From Streptomyces sp. NBC_01241 (GTDB lineage: Bacteria > Actinomycetota > Actinomycetes > Streptomycetales > Streptomycetaceae): a stretch of 64,000 nt of DNA. Every line of letters starts with the position of its first letter. The first letter of the stretch is position 1. The position numbers were made by a program, and so were the translations under genes. Location: contig NZ_CP108494.1 in assembly GCF_041435435.1 (NCBI RefSeq), positions 8,590,501-8,654,500 on the forward strand, in the 5' to 3' direction. The notes beneath the pieces were generated by a model. That model did no database searches. It was given only the letters and a program-made list of their open reading frames with translations, and was not told where the DNA came from. Positions 1 through 8,696 of the stretch are shown here, in pieces.

Positions 1-174
1 AAGGCGTTCAACACCCTGTTTGCCGCGTTCATCGCCGCGGACCCCCAGCACGAGGAAGGCCACCAGGCGGTCTTCTACGCGGGCGACGACGCCGACGCGA
101 AGGCGGCCGTGGCCGCTTTGCTGAACCAGTTCGGGTTCGCCGCACTGGACCTCGGTGGTCTGCGAGAGGGCGGG
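1..174 (+). pseudogene. NAD(P)-binding oxidoreductase (F420/NADP reductase-like), C-terminal remnant cut by IS701 DNA
   Basis: Frame 1 reads directly from the window edge as KAFNTLFAAFIAADPQ and continues through FYAGDDADAK to DLGGLREGG. This is the C-terminal half of the NAD(P)-binding NADPH-dependent F420 reductase-like family, which normally continues with an RLMQ-type segment after REGG. Here the match stops at about base 174 and the opposite-strand IS701 transposase remnant begins at once, so the last part of the oxidoreductase is missing. The 5' part lies outside the window. The family assignment rests on recognisable motifs only. A second decayed member of the same broad family lies at 37542-37918. 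Confidence 0.65.
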
Positions 175-177
175 GCA

Positions 178-495
178 GCCGGTGTCGTCGACGATCAGCA
201 CGCCGTCCGGCTGACCAAGCCGCTCGGCTATGTAGTCCTGCAGGTCGTCGCGGATCTCATCCGGGTCCCACTGGCACCACGACAGCAGCCGCTGCAGCCC
301 GTACGGGGTGTCGTGGCCCGCGTGCTCGGCTATCTGCCAGCTGTTCTTGCGGCCCACCGGGCCCAGCAAGCCGCGCACGTAGTCCCGCATCCGCCGCCGC
401 GGCTCGACCCGGCCGAACCGCTCTCCCACCCGCAGCAGTAACGAGTCCAACTCGGCATCCCACAGACCAACTTCGACATCGCTCTCCGTCTCCAT
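178..495 (-). pseudogene. IS701-family transposase, N-terminal remnant
   Basis: The minus strand from an ATG at 495 reads METESDVEVGLWDAELD, then RVEPRRRMRDYVRGLLGPVG, NSWQIAEHAGHDTPYGLQRLL and VLIVDDTG. These are the N-terminal domain and first catalytic-Asp segment of IS701-family DDE transposases. Just after VDDTG the reading enters the oxidoreductase remnant in antisense, so only about 106 of the roughly 400 residues usual for the family remain. An intact insertion would keep both element ends, so this junction implies a later deletion. No inverted repeat end could be assigned upstream of 495. Confidence 0.7.
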
Positions 496-628
496 GACTG
501 GTTCAACGCGCCCCGATCGGGTGAGTCACGAACCACCGCCACTCTGACGGGGTGTCAGCCCAATAGACTTCAAAAGGGTCCTGTGACCAGGACAAATGGA
601 GAAGCACGACTGGAGTATTAGGTGCAGG

Positions 629-653
629 CTGGTCCGGATATATTCCGGACCAG
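629..653. repeat. Perfect 10-bp inverted repeat in IS/ALDH intergenic region
   Basis: The arms CTGGTCCGGA and TCCGGACCAG flank the 5-base AT centre TATAT. The gap between the IS701 remnant and the aldehyde dehydrogenase 3' end holds this palindrome plus a smaller one (GTCCTG-tgac-CAGGAC at about 579-594). There is no T-run, so it is more like an operator or an element end than a terminator. No gene was seen between 496 and 733. Confidence 0.5.
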
Positions 654-733
654 CTGGTCAGGGCGTGGGCGACAGTGGGGCGAACTGGGAGCAAGCGAGC
701 ATTTCGCCTTACTGCTTGATTGCGGGCAATGAA

Positions 734-770
734 GGGCGCCTGGCCGGGAGTTTCCCCAGCTCAGGCGCCC
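734..770 (-). terminator. Stem-loop terminator after the aldehyde dehydrogenase
   Basis: GGGCGCCTG (734-742) pairs perfectly with CAGGCGCCC (762-770), 12 bases beyond the stop codon of the minus-strand aldehyde dehydrogenase. TTTT follows the hairpin on the plus strand, so it may work in both directions. Confidence 0.6.
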
Positions 771-782
771 TTTTCCATGCCT

Positions 783-2306
783 TTAGAAGAAGCCCAGCTT
801 CTTCGGCGAGTAGCTCACCAGTAGATTCTTCGTCTGCTGGTAGTGCTCCAGCATCATCTTGTGGTTCTCGCGGCCGATCCCCGACTGCTTGTACCCGCCG
901 AAAGCGGCGTGCGCCGGGTACGCGTGGTAGCAGTTCGTCCAGACCCGGCCGGCCTGGATGGCGCGGCCCGCCCGGTACGCGGTGTTGATGTCGCGGGTCC
1001 ACACGCCCGCGCCGAGGCCGTACAGGGTGTCGTTCGCCGTGGCGATCGCGTCGTCGAAATCGGTGAAGGACGTGACCGCCACGACCGGGCCGAAGATCTC
1101 CTCCTGGAAGACCCGCATCCGGTTGTCGCCCTCGAAGATGGTCGGCTGGACGTAGTAGCCGCCCGCCAGCTCCCCGTCGTACTCGATGCGCTGACCACCC
1201 GTGAGGACCTTTGCGCCCTCCTGCTGGCCGATGTCCAGGTATGAAAGGATCTTCTGCAGCTGGTCGTTGGAGGCCTGGGCGCCGATCATCGTGTCCGTGT
1301 CCAGCGGGTGCCCCGGCACGATCTTCTCCGTGCGGGCGATGCCCGCCTCCAGGAATTCGCCGTAGTGGCCGCGCTGGATCAGCGCGCGCGAGGGGCAGGT
1401 GCAGACCTCGCCCTGGTTGAGGGCGAACATGGTGAATCCCTCAAGGGCCTTGTCACGGAAGTCGTCGTCCGCGTTCCACACGTCGTCGAAGAAGATGTTC
1501 GGCGACTTGCCGCCCAGTTCCAGCGTCACCGGCTTGATGTTCTCGGAGGCGTACTGCATGATCAGCCGCCCCGTCGTGGTCTCACCGGTGAAGGCGATCT
1601 TAGCGACGCGCGGGCTGGAGGCGAGCGGCTTGCCGGCTTCCGCGCCGAAGCCGTTGACGATGTTGACGACGCCGGGCGGCAGGAGGTCGGCCACCAGCTT
1701 CAGCCATACGTGGATGGAGGCGGGGGTCTGTTCGGCCGGTTTGAGGACCACCGCGTTGCCGGCGGCGAGCGCCGGGGCCAGCTTCCACGTCGCCATCAGG
1801 ATCGGGAAGTTCCACGGGATGATCTGTGCGACGACGCCCAGCGGCTCGTGGAAGTGGTACGCGACCGTGTCGTCGTCGATCTCGCCGAGCGACCCCTCCT
1901 GGGCGCGCAGCGCACCGGCGAAGTAGCGGAAGTGGTCGATGGCCAGGGGGAGGTCAGCGGCCAGGGTCTCCCGGACCGGCTTGCCGTTGTCCCAGCTCTC
2001 GGCGACCGCCAGCTCCTCCAGATGAGCCTCCATCCGGTCGGCGATCCGGTTGAGGACCAGGGCGCGCTCGCCCGCCGCGGTCGCTCCCCACGCGGGGGCC
2101 GCGGCGTGTGCCGCGTCCAGGGCCCGTTCGACGTCCTCGGCAGTGCCGCGGGCGATCTCGGTGAAGGGACGGCCGTTGACGGGACTGGGGTTCTCGAAGT
2201 ACTGGCCACGGGCGGGCGGGACGTACGCGCCGCCGATCCAGTGGTCGTAGCGGGACTCGTACGAGACGATGGCGCCCTCGGTGCCCGGCGCAGCGTAACG
2301 GGTCAT
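783..2306 (-). CDS. exaC: NAD-dependent aldehyde dehydrogenase (ExaC/AcoD type)
   Basis: This 507-residue protein is a full-length class I/II-like aldehyde dehydrogenase, oxidising an aldehyde (acetaldehyde-type for the ExaC/AcoD group) to the acid with NAD in the cytosol. Visible motifs: PWNFP at 164-168, LKPAEQTP around 188-195, the general-base segment LELGGKSPN around 262-270, and the catalytic segment NQGEVCTCPSR with the nucleophile at about Cys302 and a second Cys at 304, as is common in this subgroup. A GGGAGG ribosome site lies 8 bases before the ATG. The upstream gene on the same strand is a GAF-domain regulator, the usual partner of this enzyme in actinomycetes. The substrate is inferred. 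Confidence 0.92.
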   Translation of the reverse strand: MTRYAAPGTEGAIVSYESRYDHWIGGAYVPPARGQYFENPSPVNGRPFTEIARGTAEDVERALDAAHAAAPAWGATAAGERALVLNRIADRMEAHLEELAVAESWDNGKPVRETLAADLPLAIDHFRYFAGALRAQEGSLGEIDDDTVAYHFHEPLGVVAQIIPWNFPILMATWKLAPALAAGNAVVLKPAEQTPASIHVWLKLVADLLPPGVVNIVNGFGAEAGKPLASSPRVAKIAFTGETTTGRLIMQYASENIKPVTLELGGKSPNIFFDDVWNADDDFRDKALEGFTMFALNQGEVCTCPSRALIQRGHYGEFLEAGIARTEKIVPGHPLDTDTMIGAQASNDQLQKILSYLDIGQQEGAKVLTGGQRIEYDGELAGGYYVQPTIFEGDNRMRVFQEEIFGPVVAVTSFTDFDDAIATANDTLYGLGAGVWTRDINTAYRAGRAIQAGRVWTNCYHAYPAHAAFGGYKQSGIGRENHKMMLEHYQQTKNLLVSYSPKKLGFF

Positions 2307-2405
2307 CTCTGTGGCCTCCCGGATCCGGTGCCGCCCGCCGTTGGACGGCCCTCGGGACGAGGGTAGACAGCGGCACGTTGCAAACCCGTTGCACGGGGAA
2401 CACCG

Positions 2406-3686
2406 CTATCCCTGCTCGGTCTCCAGCGTCCGGACCCTGGCGAGCAGTGCTGGGCGCCGACCCGCCGGGACGGCCGCCGCGAGCGCCCTCCAGACCGGGA
2501 GGTCGTCCTCGCCCCAGGGGCTGTACGCCCAGTCGGCCAGCAGGCCCGGGTCGCCGCGCGCGATCAGTGCGGCCCGCAGCTGCCCGTCGAGCCGGCGCCG
2601 CAGCCGGATGACGGACGGCGCCTGCGAGCCCGGCAGGAGCGGACCCGCGTAGGCGCTGAGCGCCGCCGCCACCGCGCCGGACGCCAGTCTGCGCGCCACC
2701 GTGTCGAAGTCGGCGTCGACCGGCGCGGAGAGACGGTAGGGGCGGGAGAGGAGCAGTTCGGGGCCGAGCAGTCGTCGCAGCCGGGAGAGTTCGGCCCGCA
2801 GCGTCACCGGGGTCACCGACTCGTCCTCGTACAGCTCGACGAGGAGCTCGTCGCCACCGAGGCCCTCGGGATGGCGGGCCAGGCTCACCAGGAGCTCGCT
2901 GTGCCGCCTGCTGAGCCGGACCGTGCGGCCTCCGGCGACGAGCAGCGCCTCGTCCCGGCCCAGCGCGCTGAGCCGCACGGTCTCTCCGGCCGACGCGGGC
3001 GCGAGGAGCGCCAGCTGAGACTCGGCGGCGCGGGCCACCGCCTGCACGAACGCCAGGCTGTGCGGATGCGCGAGCCGGTTCCCGCCGGTGATGTCCACGG
3101 CGCCCAGGACCCGTCCCGTGTGCGGGTCGTGGAGCGGAGCCGCCGCGCAGGTCCACTGCTGGACCGGCCGCAGGAAGTGCTCGGCGGCGAAGACCTGCAC
3201 CGGCCGGTCCACGGCGATGGCCGTACCCGGCGCGTTCGTGCCGGCCACGGACTCGGCCCAGCGGGCGCCCTCCACGAAATTCATCCGGCCCGCGGCCCGC
3301 CGGGTTGTCGCGTGTCCTTCGACCCACAGCAGCCTGCCGAGCGCGTCGCACACCGCGAGAAGGTGTTCGCCGTCCGTCGCGTACGCGCTCATCAGCTCGC
3401 GGATCACCGGCATGGCCGGGGCCAGGGGGTGCCCGTCCCGGTACGGTCCGAGGTCGTCCGCGCCCAGCTCGACCAGGGCGGCACCGTCCGGGCTGACCCG
3501 GGCCCGTGCCGAGCGCCGCCACGACTCGCCGACCACCGGACGCACCGGCCGCTCCAGCCGTCCGGCGGTGGTGAACACCTCGTGCGCATGCCGGAGCTGG
3601 CCGAGCCGCTCACCGGGGTCCGCGCCGACCGTGAGGGCCACCCAGGGGTCCGTCAACTCACCCTCCCGTCCAGGGGCGTCGTGCAC
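2406..3686 (-). CDS. GAF-domain transcriptional regulator with C-terminal winged-helix region (AcoR-like sensor half)
   Basis: 426 residues. The N-terminal half (about 40-240) carries the ESWRRS and WTCAAAPLHDPHTGRVLGAVD signatures of the GAF sensor region found in AcoR/Fis-type activators of aldehyde and acetoin catabolism. There is no AAA+ sigma-54 module. The C-terminal part (about 265-345, LSRRHSELLVSL..., LRAELSRLRRLLG) resembles an OmpR/SARP winged helix. It sits 99 bases upstream of the aldehyde dehydrogenase on the same strand, so it most likely senses a metabolite and controls that gene. The ligand is unknown. The gap between the two genes holds no obvious hairpin. Confidence 0.85.
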   Translation of the reverse strand: MHDAPGREGELTDPWVALTVGADPGERLGQLRHAHEVFTTAGRLERPVRPVVGESWRRSARARVSPDGAALVELGADDLGPYRDGHPLAPAMPVIRELMSAYATDGEHLLAVCDALGRLLWVEGHATTRRAAGRMNFVEGARWAESVAGTNAPGTAIAVDRPVQVFAAEHFLRPVQQWTCAAAPLHDPHTGRVLGAVDITGGNRLAHPHSLAFVQAVARAAESQLALLAPASAGETVRLSALGRDEALLVAGGRTVRLSRRHSELLVSLARHPEGLGGDELLVELYEDESVTPVTLRAELSRLRRLLGPELLLSRPYRLSAPVDADFDTVARRLASGAVAAALSAYAGPLLPGSQAPSVIRLRRRLDGQLRAALIARGDPGLLADWAYSPWGEDDLPVWRALAAAVPAGRRPALLARVRTLETEQG

Positions 3687-3761
3687 ACCCCATCGTGGCC
3701 GCAGCGGACGTCTGTGACAACCGCGGCGCGGAGAGCGACCGGACGTGGTGGGGCGGGCGCG

Positions 3762-4361
3762 TCAGCCTGCCGAGTAGAGATTGACGAGACGGATGTAGCG
3801 CACCCAGTCCCAGTTCGGGCCGGGATCGGTGTGGTCGGTGCCGGGTACCTGGGCATGGCCGAGAATGTGCGCACGGTCCTTGGGGATGCCGTAACGGTCA
3901 CAGACCGACGCGGTCAGAAGCGCCGACTTCTCGTACATGGTGTGGGTGAAGTAGGACGGCTGGTCCACCCAGCCCTCGTGCTCGATGCCGACACTGCGCG
4001 TGTTGTAGTCCCAGTTGCCCGCGTGCCAGGCGATGTTCTGCTCCCGGACGCACTGGGCGACGTAGCCGTCCGCCGAGCGCACCACGTAGTGCGCGGAGAC
4101 CTGTTTCGCCGGATTCTGGAAGATCCCGATCGTGTTCGAAAACGTCTCCTGGGTGACGTGGATGATCACGTACTGGATCGGATAGGCCGAAGGGCGGGTC
4201 GAAGCCGTGTAGTTGGACGTGGAGGCGGGCGTCCAGTGGGCGGGCGGATAGTCCGTCTCGCCCGCCGCCGCGGAAGCCGCGGCGCGGGCCGAGGCGGGGA
4301 GCAGAGCGGCGGCCGCCGTCACGGCGGCGCCCTGAAGAATCCTTCTGCGGTGCATGAACAC
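3762..4361 (-). CDS. Exported N-acetylmuramoyl-L-alanine amidase (Amidase_2)
   Basis: 199 residues. The N-terminus MFMHRRRILQGAAVTAAAALLPASARA is a twin-arginine-type signal with an alanine-rich core; the ATG at 4355 (MHRRRIL) is an alternative start. The mature part is an Amidase_2/PGRP fold: YVIIHVTQ gives the first Zn-ligand His, IGIEHEGWVD the central strand, and the C-terminal GHAQVPGTDHTDPGPNWDW the last His/Asp ligands. It should cleave the amide between muramic acid and the stem peptide in the wall. It lies between the GAF regulator and the acetamidase on the same strand but with its own leader. Confidence 0.9.
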   Translation of the reverse strand: MFMHRRRILQGAAVTAAAALLPASARAAASAAAGETDYPPAHWTPASTSNYTASTRPSAYPIQYVIIHVTQETFSNTIGIFQNPAKQVSAHYVVRSADGYVAQCVREQNIAWHAGNWDYNTRSVGIEHEGWVDQPSYFTHTMYEKSALLTASVCDRYGIPKDRAHILGHAQVPGTDHTDPGPNWDWVRYIRLVNLYSAG

Positions 4362-4379
4362 TCCTGTGGGGGGAGGGGA

Positions 4380-5396
4380 TCAGGGACTGGACAGCAGCGT
4401 CGCGGTCTCCCGCAGATGGCGGTGGAGTCCGCGATGGGGATCGCCTGTGGGCAGCCACTCCTTGCGGATCTTGGCCACACAGGTGTAGTTGGTGTCGCAC
4501 ACATTGGCCAACGGTGCCTCGCCGGCCTGGCCGACCAGCTGATAGGCGTCGAGTTCCGACAGACCGTAATCACGCGCCAGCCACTGCACCAGGTCCAACT
4601 GCGAGATACGGAAGGCGTCTTCGAGCGGACGGGCGGAGCCGGTCGACATCAGATGCGTGTCGGACTCGATGCGCGGCCACGGTGTCGTGACATCCTTCAG
4701 TAGCTCGACCAGTACTACCGTGTTCATTGCACACTCCACGGCGACTCCGCAGGTCTCGCCCTCGCCCTGACGGGCGTGCCCGTCCCCGAGACTCAGCAGT
4801 GCACCCTCGACATTGACGCCCAGATAGCAGGTGACACCCGCCCGCATCTCGGGCGTGTCCATGTTCCCGCCGTGCGCGTCGGGCACCAGTGCGGACCGTA
4901 CCTCCAGATTGGCCGGCGCCACCCCGACCGTGCCGTGCATCGGGTCCATCGGCAGCTCCACCCGGATGTCGCTGTCCCGGGCGCTGAACAGACAGGTGCG
5001 GCGCGCCCGGTCCAGCTGCCACATCCACACCACTTCGGGCAGCGGGGCCTGTAGTGACGCGGTGGTGTGCGTGGAGGTGAGCGCGCCGAAGAGCGGCACG
5101 GTCGTGGAGGCGGCCCAGTCCCTGGCCGGTTCGATGGAGACGAAGTGCACCGCTACGGTGTCCCCGGGTTCTGCGCCCACCACATGGAAGGGACCGGTCT
5201 GCGGGTTGAGGAAGGGGAACGCGCAGACCTCGGAGACCAGGTCATTCTCCGAGCGCACCCGGCCGGCGAAGCAGTCCTCCGTATACACGTCGAGGAAGGT
5301 GCCCGGCTCGATACGGGCGACCGGCGCCGCTCCGCCGAAGGTCCAGGCGTACTCGCCCTCCTTGGGACGGACGGTGAGAATACGGGGGTCGTTCAC
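4380..5396 (-). CDS. Acetamidase/formamidase family hydrolase
   Basis: 338 residues from a GTG start. Segments GTFLDVYTEDCFAG, FPFLNPQTGPFHVVGAEPGDT, DSDIRVELPMDPMHGTVG and LGDGHARQGEGETCG are typical of the FmdA_AmdA family, which hydrolyses short amides (formamide, acetamide) to ammonia and a carboxylate. It is shorter than the best-studied fungal and methylotroph FmdA. The start overlaps the stop of the upstream permease as GTGA (5393-5396), so the two are translationally coupled. This suggests the permease delivers its substrate or a related amine. The exact amide is not deducible. Confidence 0.85.
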   Translation of the reverse strand: MNDPRILTVRPKEGEYAWTFGGAAPVARIEPGTFLDVYTEDCFAGRVRSENDLVSEVCAFPFLNPQTGPFHVVGAEPGDTVAVHFVSIEPARDWAASTTVPLFGALTSTHTTASLQAPLPEVVWMWQLDRARRTCLFSARDSDIRVELPMDPMHGTVGVAPANLEVRSALVPDAHGGNMDTPEMRAGVTCYLGVNVEGALLSLGDGHARQGEGETCGVAVECAMNTVVLVELLKDVTTPWPRIESDTHLMSTGSARPLEDAFRISQLDLVQWLARDYGLSELDAYQLVGQAGEAPLANVCDTNYTCVAKIRKEWLPTGDPHRGLHRHLRETATLLSSP

Positions 5397-6877
5397 TGCA
5401 CTGCTCCTGTCCTGGGCTCCCCGGCCTGCTCCGAGGCCTCGTCGAGATGGATCCGTCCGGTCTGTGCCACCCGTTCCGGATGCCTGCGCAACAGCACCAC
5501 CAGCACAACGATCCCGATCAGCATCCAGACACCGACGACCGGACCCGCGTACGAGACCGGCGCACTGAGCTCCGAGACGAAGTCGAAGACCGGAATCCCG
5601 GCGGCCGTCAGCAGCGCGGGCACGAACGCCGCGATGCCCAGGACCGGGAAGAGAAGATGGAGTACGGGATTGAACGCCTCGCGCCGGCGCCGCAGGAAAT
5701 ACCCGGCGCAGGCCAGATTCACGACGATGTACACACCGATGATGACGGTGACGATCACGGTGGCCAGCAGCACGAACGCGGTCACGGGGTCGTAGGCGAA
5801 ACCCAGTCCGAGTGCCGCGCCGACCGCGATCACGAACTGCACGGCCACTCCGGTGACGGGGGAGCGGCGGCGCGGATGGAGGCGCGCGAACGCCTTCGGG
5901 AACACCCCGATGCGACCGAGGGCGAAGGCCGTCCGGGTCGACACGTTGGCGCACGCATTGGCGTTGGCCACCGTCGAGTTGACCACGGCGAGGAAGAGCA
6001 GCACCCAGAACAGCCCGAACGAGGCACGGGCCACGCCCTCCCACGACGCCGCCCCCGCCGTGCCGAATCCGGCGAACCGGTCGGGCCCGAAGTACACGGA
6101 CATCGCATAGGTCGTGAGGACGTACACCAGTCCGATGGAGAGCGCTGCGCCGAGCACCGCACGACGCATCGTGCGCCGCGGGTTCTTCGTCTCCTCGGCG
6201 AGCGGCGCCGCGGCCTCGAAGCCGGCGAACGCCAGCACGGTGTAGACCGAGCCGGCGAAGATCCCGCTGATCCCGTCGAAACCGTCCGCGGTGTGTGAAG
6301 TACCGAACACCGAAAGGGTGTTGTCCGAGCCTGCCTGCCCGATGAGCAGCACGGCGAAGCCCACGAAGACGAGCACTTCGAAGATGCCGAGCGCGGTTCC
6401 GAACCGGGCGGAGGCCCGTACCCCGAAATACCCGGCGGATGCGATGACCAACGCGCCCAGCAGCGACCACGGCCACCACAGGTCCGCCGGATAGGACGAC
6501 CACTCCTGGTGCAGCGTGCCCGCCGTCGTGAAACCGAGCTGGAGCAGCAGCAGCGCGGGGACCAGCGCCTCCACGAATACATAGCCCCACCCGACGAGAA
6601 AGCCGATGGCTGGATGCAGCCCCTGCGCGGAGTAGGTGGCGACCGAACCGGCGGCCGGAAGATGACGGGCCAGCTCCGCTACGCACGACGCGGTGAACAG
6701 ACAGGCCACCAGCGCCACAACCACGGACAGCGGAAGACTGCCGCCCGCGAACGCGGCTCCGGACGGAATCGATGCGGCGATGGCGGCGGCGGGCGCCATC
6801 GCCGTGATGCTCTGGAAGAGGACCTCGCGCAGCCCGATGGCATCACGTAACAGTCCGCTGCCCGAATCCCCCGACAC
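5393..6877 (-). CDS. APC-family amino acid permease
   Basis: 494 residues when started at the GTG at 6877 (VSGDSGSGLLRDAIGLREVLFQSITAMAPAAAI); a purine-rich GAGGGAGT lies upstream, whereas the longer open frame to 7072 encodes an Arg/Pro-rich stretch unlike this family. The protein is hydrophobic throughout with about 12-14 membrane spans; the first span carries the APC-type unwound-helix region SITAMAPAAAIAASIPSG. It is a secondary transporter for amino acids or amines. It is coupled by overlap to the acetamidase/formamidase gene. Confidence 0.88.
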   Translation of the reverse strand: MSGDSGSGLLRDAIGLREVLFQSITAMAPAAAIAASIPSGAAFAGGSLPLSVVVALVACLFTASCVAELARHLPAAGSVATYSAQGLHPAIGFLVGWGYVFVEALVPALLLLQLGFTTAGTLHQEWSSYPADLWWPWSLLGALVIASAGYFGVRASARFGTALGIFEVLVFVGFAVLLIGQAGSDNTLSVFGTSHTADGFDGISGIFAGSVYTVLAFAGFEAAAPLAEETKNPRRTMRRAVLGAALSIGLVYVLTTYAMSVYFGPDRFAGFGTAGAASWEGVARASFGLFWVLLFLAVVNSTVANANACANVSTRTAFALGRIGVFPKAFARLHPRRRSPVTGVAVQFVIAVGAALGLGFAYDPVTAFVLLATVIVTVIIGVYIVVNLACAGYFLRRRREAFNPVLHLLFPVLGIAAFVPALLTAAGIPVFDFVSELSAPVSYAGPVVGVWMLIGIVVLVVLLRRHPERVAQTGRIHLDEASEQAGEPRTGAVQ

Positions 6878-7097
6878 CTCGTGACTCCCTCTGTCCCACA
6901 ACCGGAAGGCGTTGTCCGATGTACGGCCGAGCGTCTCGCGCGCCCTACCGTACGGGCGTCGCGCGGGCGACGGAAGACGGCAGGAGCCCAAATCGGGTGC
7001 GCGGGGCGGGGAACGCGACGACGGGCGGGGGCCGGTCAGGACGTCTTGACCGGCCCTTGCCGCCCCGTTCAAGGATGACCCGGCCGCGTGGCGGCCT

Positions 7098-7333
7098 CAG
7101 AGGCTGTCGGGCGACCTGCGATCGGGCGACCACGCCCTGGCACGCACTCCCCCAAGGCCTTAAGGGCCAGGGGGACCCCCTCCCGCGATGCCGAAATGCC
7201 CTCGTAGCTCCTTCCCCGAGCTCTCAACTTCGTTCGAGCAGGGGAGACCCCATTCGAGGACATTTCGGCGCCTTGGAATCGCACGCACCAGACCGCGTCC
7301 GCTTTCCGACCGGAGGTCGCCCGACAGCCTCTC
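7098..7333. repeat. MITE-like long palindromic element next to the SWIM gene
   Basis: The two ends are exact inverted copies: GAGGCTGTCGGGCGACCT at 7100-7117 and its complement AGGTCGCCCGACAGCCTC at 7314-7331, with further near-matches outside. Inside are smaller hairpins: TCCCCC/GGGGGA around 7148-7176, and CCGAAATG near 7191 complementary to CATTTCGG near 7261. A 43-base motif at 7212-7254 recurs at 63953-63995 with 38 of 43 identities. There is no coding capacity. It overlaps the last codons of the SWIM gene by two bases. It looks like a non-autonomous mobile palindrome. Confidence 0.7.
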
Positions 7334-8696
7334 AGCCGTCCGACCCGCTCGAACTTCCCAGCGCCGCCGCCGGATCGTCGTCCGCCGGGCCTGCCGGAAC
7401 CCAGTGCCCGTTCTCCTTGCGATAGGGCCACCAGCGCCCGTCCCGCCCGTACCTGAGCTGCACACCGGCTTCCACGGCGGTCCAGTGATTGCCCGTCGAC
7501 CGGAGCAGTGGCTGCTCGCCCTCTTCCCACGCCGCGGCGAGCCGGGCCCGGGCCCGGGCCAGCGATTCCGGATCCGGCGTCCATTCCTCGTCGAGCACGG
7601 TGAGCGCGGCCGCCCCGCCGTACTGCCAGGCACGCACCGCCGCGTCGAGTCCGGCCCGCGACCGCCCTGATCCGGCGGCCAGCCGCGTCGAGATCCAGGG
7701 CTCGGGCCGGGCATCCGCGATCAGCCGTACGGCGTCCTGCTGCGGCGTCAACCCGGCTGGGGGCGGCTGCCGTTCATGGCCAGGGGAGAGGGCGTCCGCC
7801 AGCATCCGGTGAGCGCGTGCCGCACCGTCCCTCGCCAGGAACTCCAGGACCGCCGGATCGACGCCGGGTTCCGGTTCCGTCTCCGTGTCCAGCGACGGCG
7901 CGGGGCCCGGTTCCGCGGGCAGCGGCGGCGGAGCGGGCAGCGGCGGCAGGATGTCCCGCGCGGTGAACGCCTCGTCCGCCCGTACACCCTGGTCCTTCGC
8001 CTTCGCGGCCGAGGCGCCGGACCCGTCGCAGAAGGAGGCCGGCCCGTCCGGTGACCGCCCCTCGGCACGGGCGGCGATTCGCTCCTGGAGCTCGTCCAGG
8101 AGCCACCGCTCGCCGCGCCCCCGCATGAGCAACAGGACGAACGGATCCTGGTCCAGCAGCCGTGCCACCTGATAACAGAGGGCGGCGGTGTGCGGGCAGT
8201 GGTCCCAGGTCTCGCAGGTGCACTCCGGGTCCAGACCGCCGATCCCCGGGAGCAGTTCCACACCGGCCGCCGACGCGTCCTCCACCAGGTGCGGCGGCAT
8301 CTCGCGGTCGAGGAGCGCCGCGATGTACCCGGCCCGGGCGGCTGCTATGTCCAGGAACCGTCCCCAGTCCGCCTCACTCAGCTCCTGGAGGAGTACATCA
8401 CTGCGGTACGTGGACGAGTCACGGTCCCGGACGACCGCGGTGATCCGGCCGGGCCGCACGGTAACCGCTCCGACCCGGCCCTCGCGGGCGAACCCGCGCC
8501 CCTTCTTGAGCTGTGCGCCGTCCAGGGCGGTGTCCTCCAGGGCCTTCAGCCATGCCCGCCCCCACCAGGTCTGCGCGAAGCCGCGGCCGCGCTCGGGCGG
8601 CAGCGCGGCGAAGGTACGTTCCTGTACCGGAACCGGAAGGTCCCCTCCGTCGGCGGTCTCGGACGCGTACCCGTCACTGTCGTATGCGTCGTTCAT
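7332..8696 (-). CDS. SWIM zinc finger protein partnered with SNF2 helicase
   Basis: 454 residues. The N-terminal block (FAQTWWGRAWLKALED) is the usual start of actinobacterial SWIM proteins. The SWIM zinc finger C-x-C-x5-C-x-H is seen as CTCETWDHCPH near residue 150. A Pro-rich linker follows, then a tail with RYGRDGRWWPYRKENGHWVPAG. The ATG overlaps the stop of the upstream helicase (ATGA, 8693-8696), a conserved two-gene arrangement. It is probably a nucleic-acid-binding partner of that helicase. Its function is not established; DNA repair or defence are speculation. Confidence 0.87.
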   Translation of the reverse strand: MNDAYDSDGYASETADGGDLPVPVQERTFAALPPERGRGFAQTWWGRAWLKALEDTALDGAQLKKGRGFAREGRVGAVTVRPGRITAVVRDRDSSTYRSDVLLQELSEADWGRFLDIAAARAGYIAALLDREMPPHLVEDASAAGVELLPGIGGLDPECTCETWDHCPHTAALCYQVARLLDQDPFVLLLMRGRGERWLLDELQERIAARAEGRSPDGPASFCDGSGASAAKAKDQGVRADEAFTARDILPPLPAPPPLPAEPGPAPSLDTETEPEPGVDPAVLEFLARDGAARAHRMLADALSPGHERQPPPAGLTPQQDAVRLIADARPEPWISTRLAAGSGRSRAGLDAAVRAWQYGGAAALTVLDEEWTPDPESLARARARLAAAWEEGEQPLLRSTGNHWTAVEAGVQLRYGRDGRWWPYRKENGHWVPAGPADDDPAAALGSSSGSDG

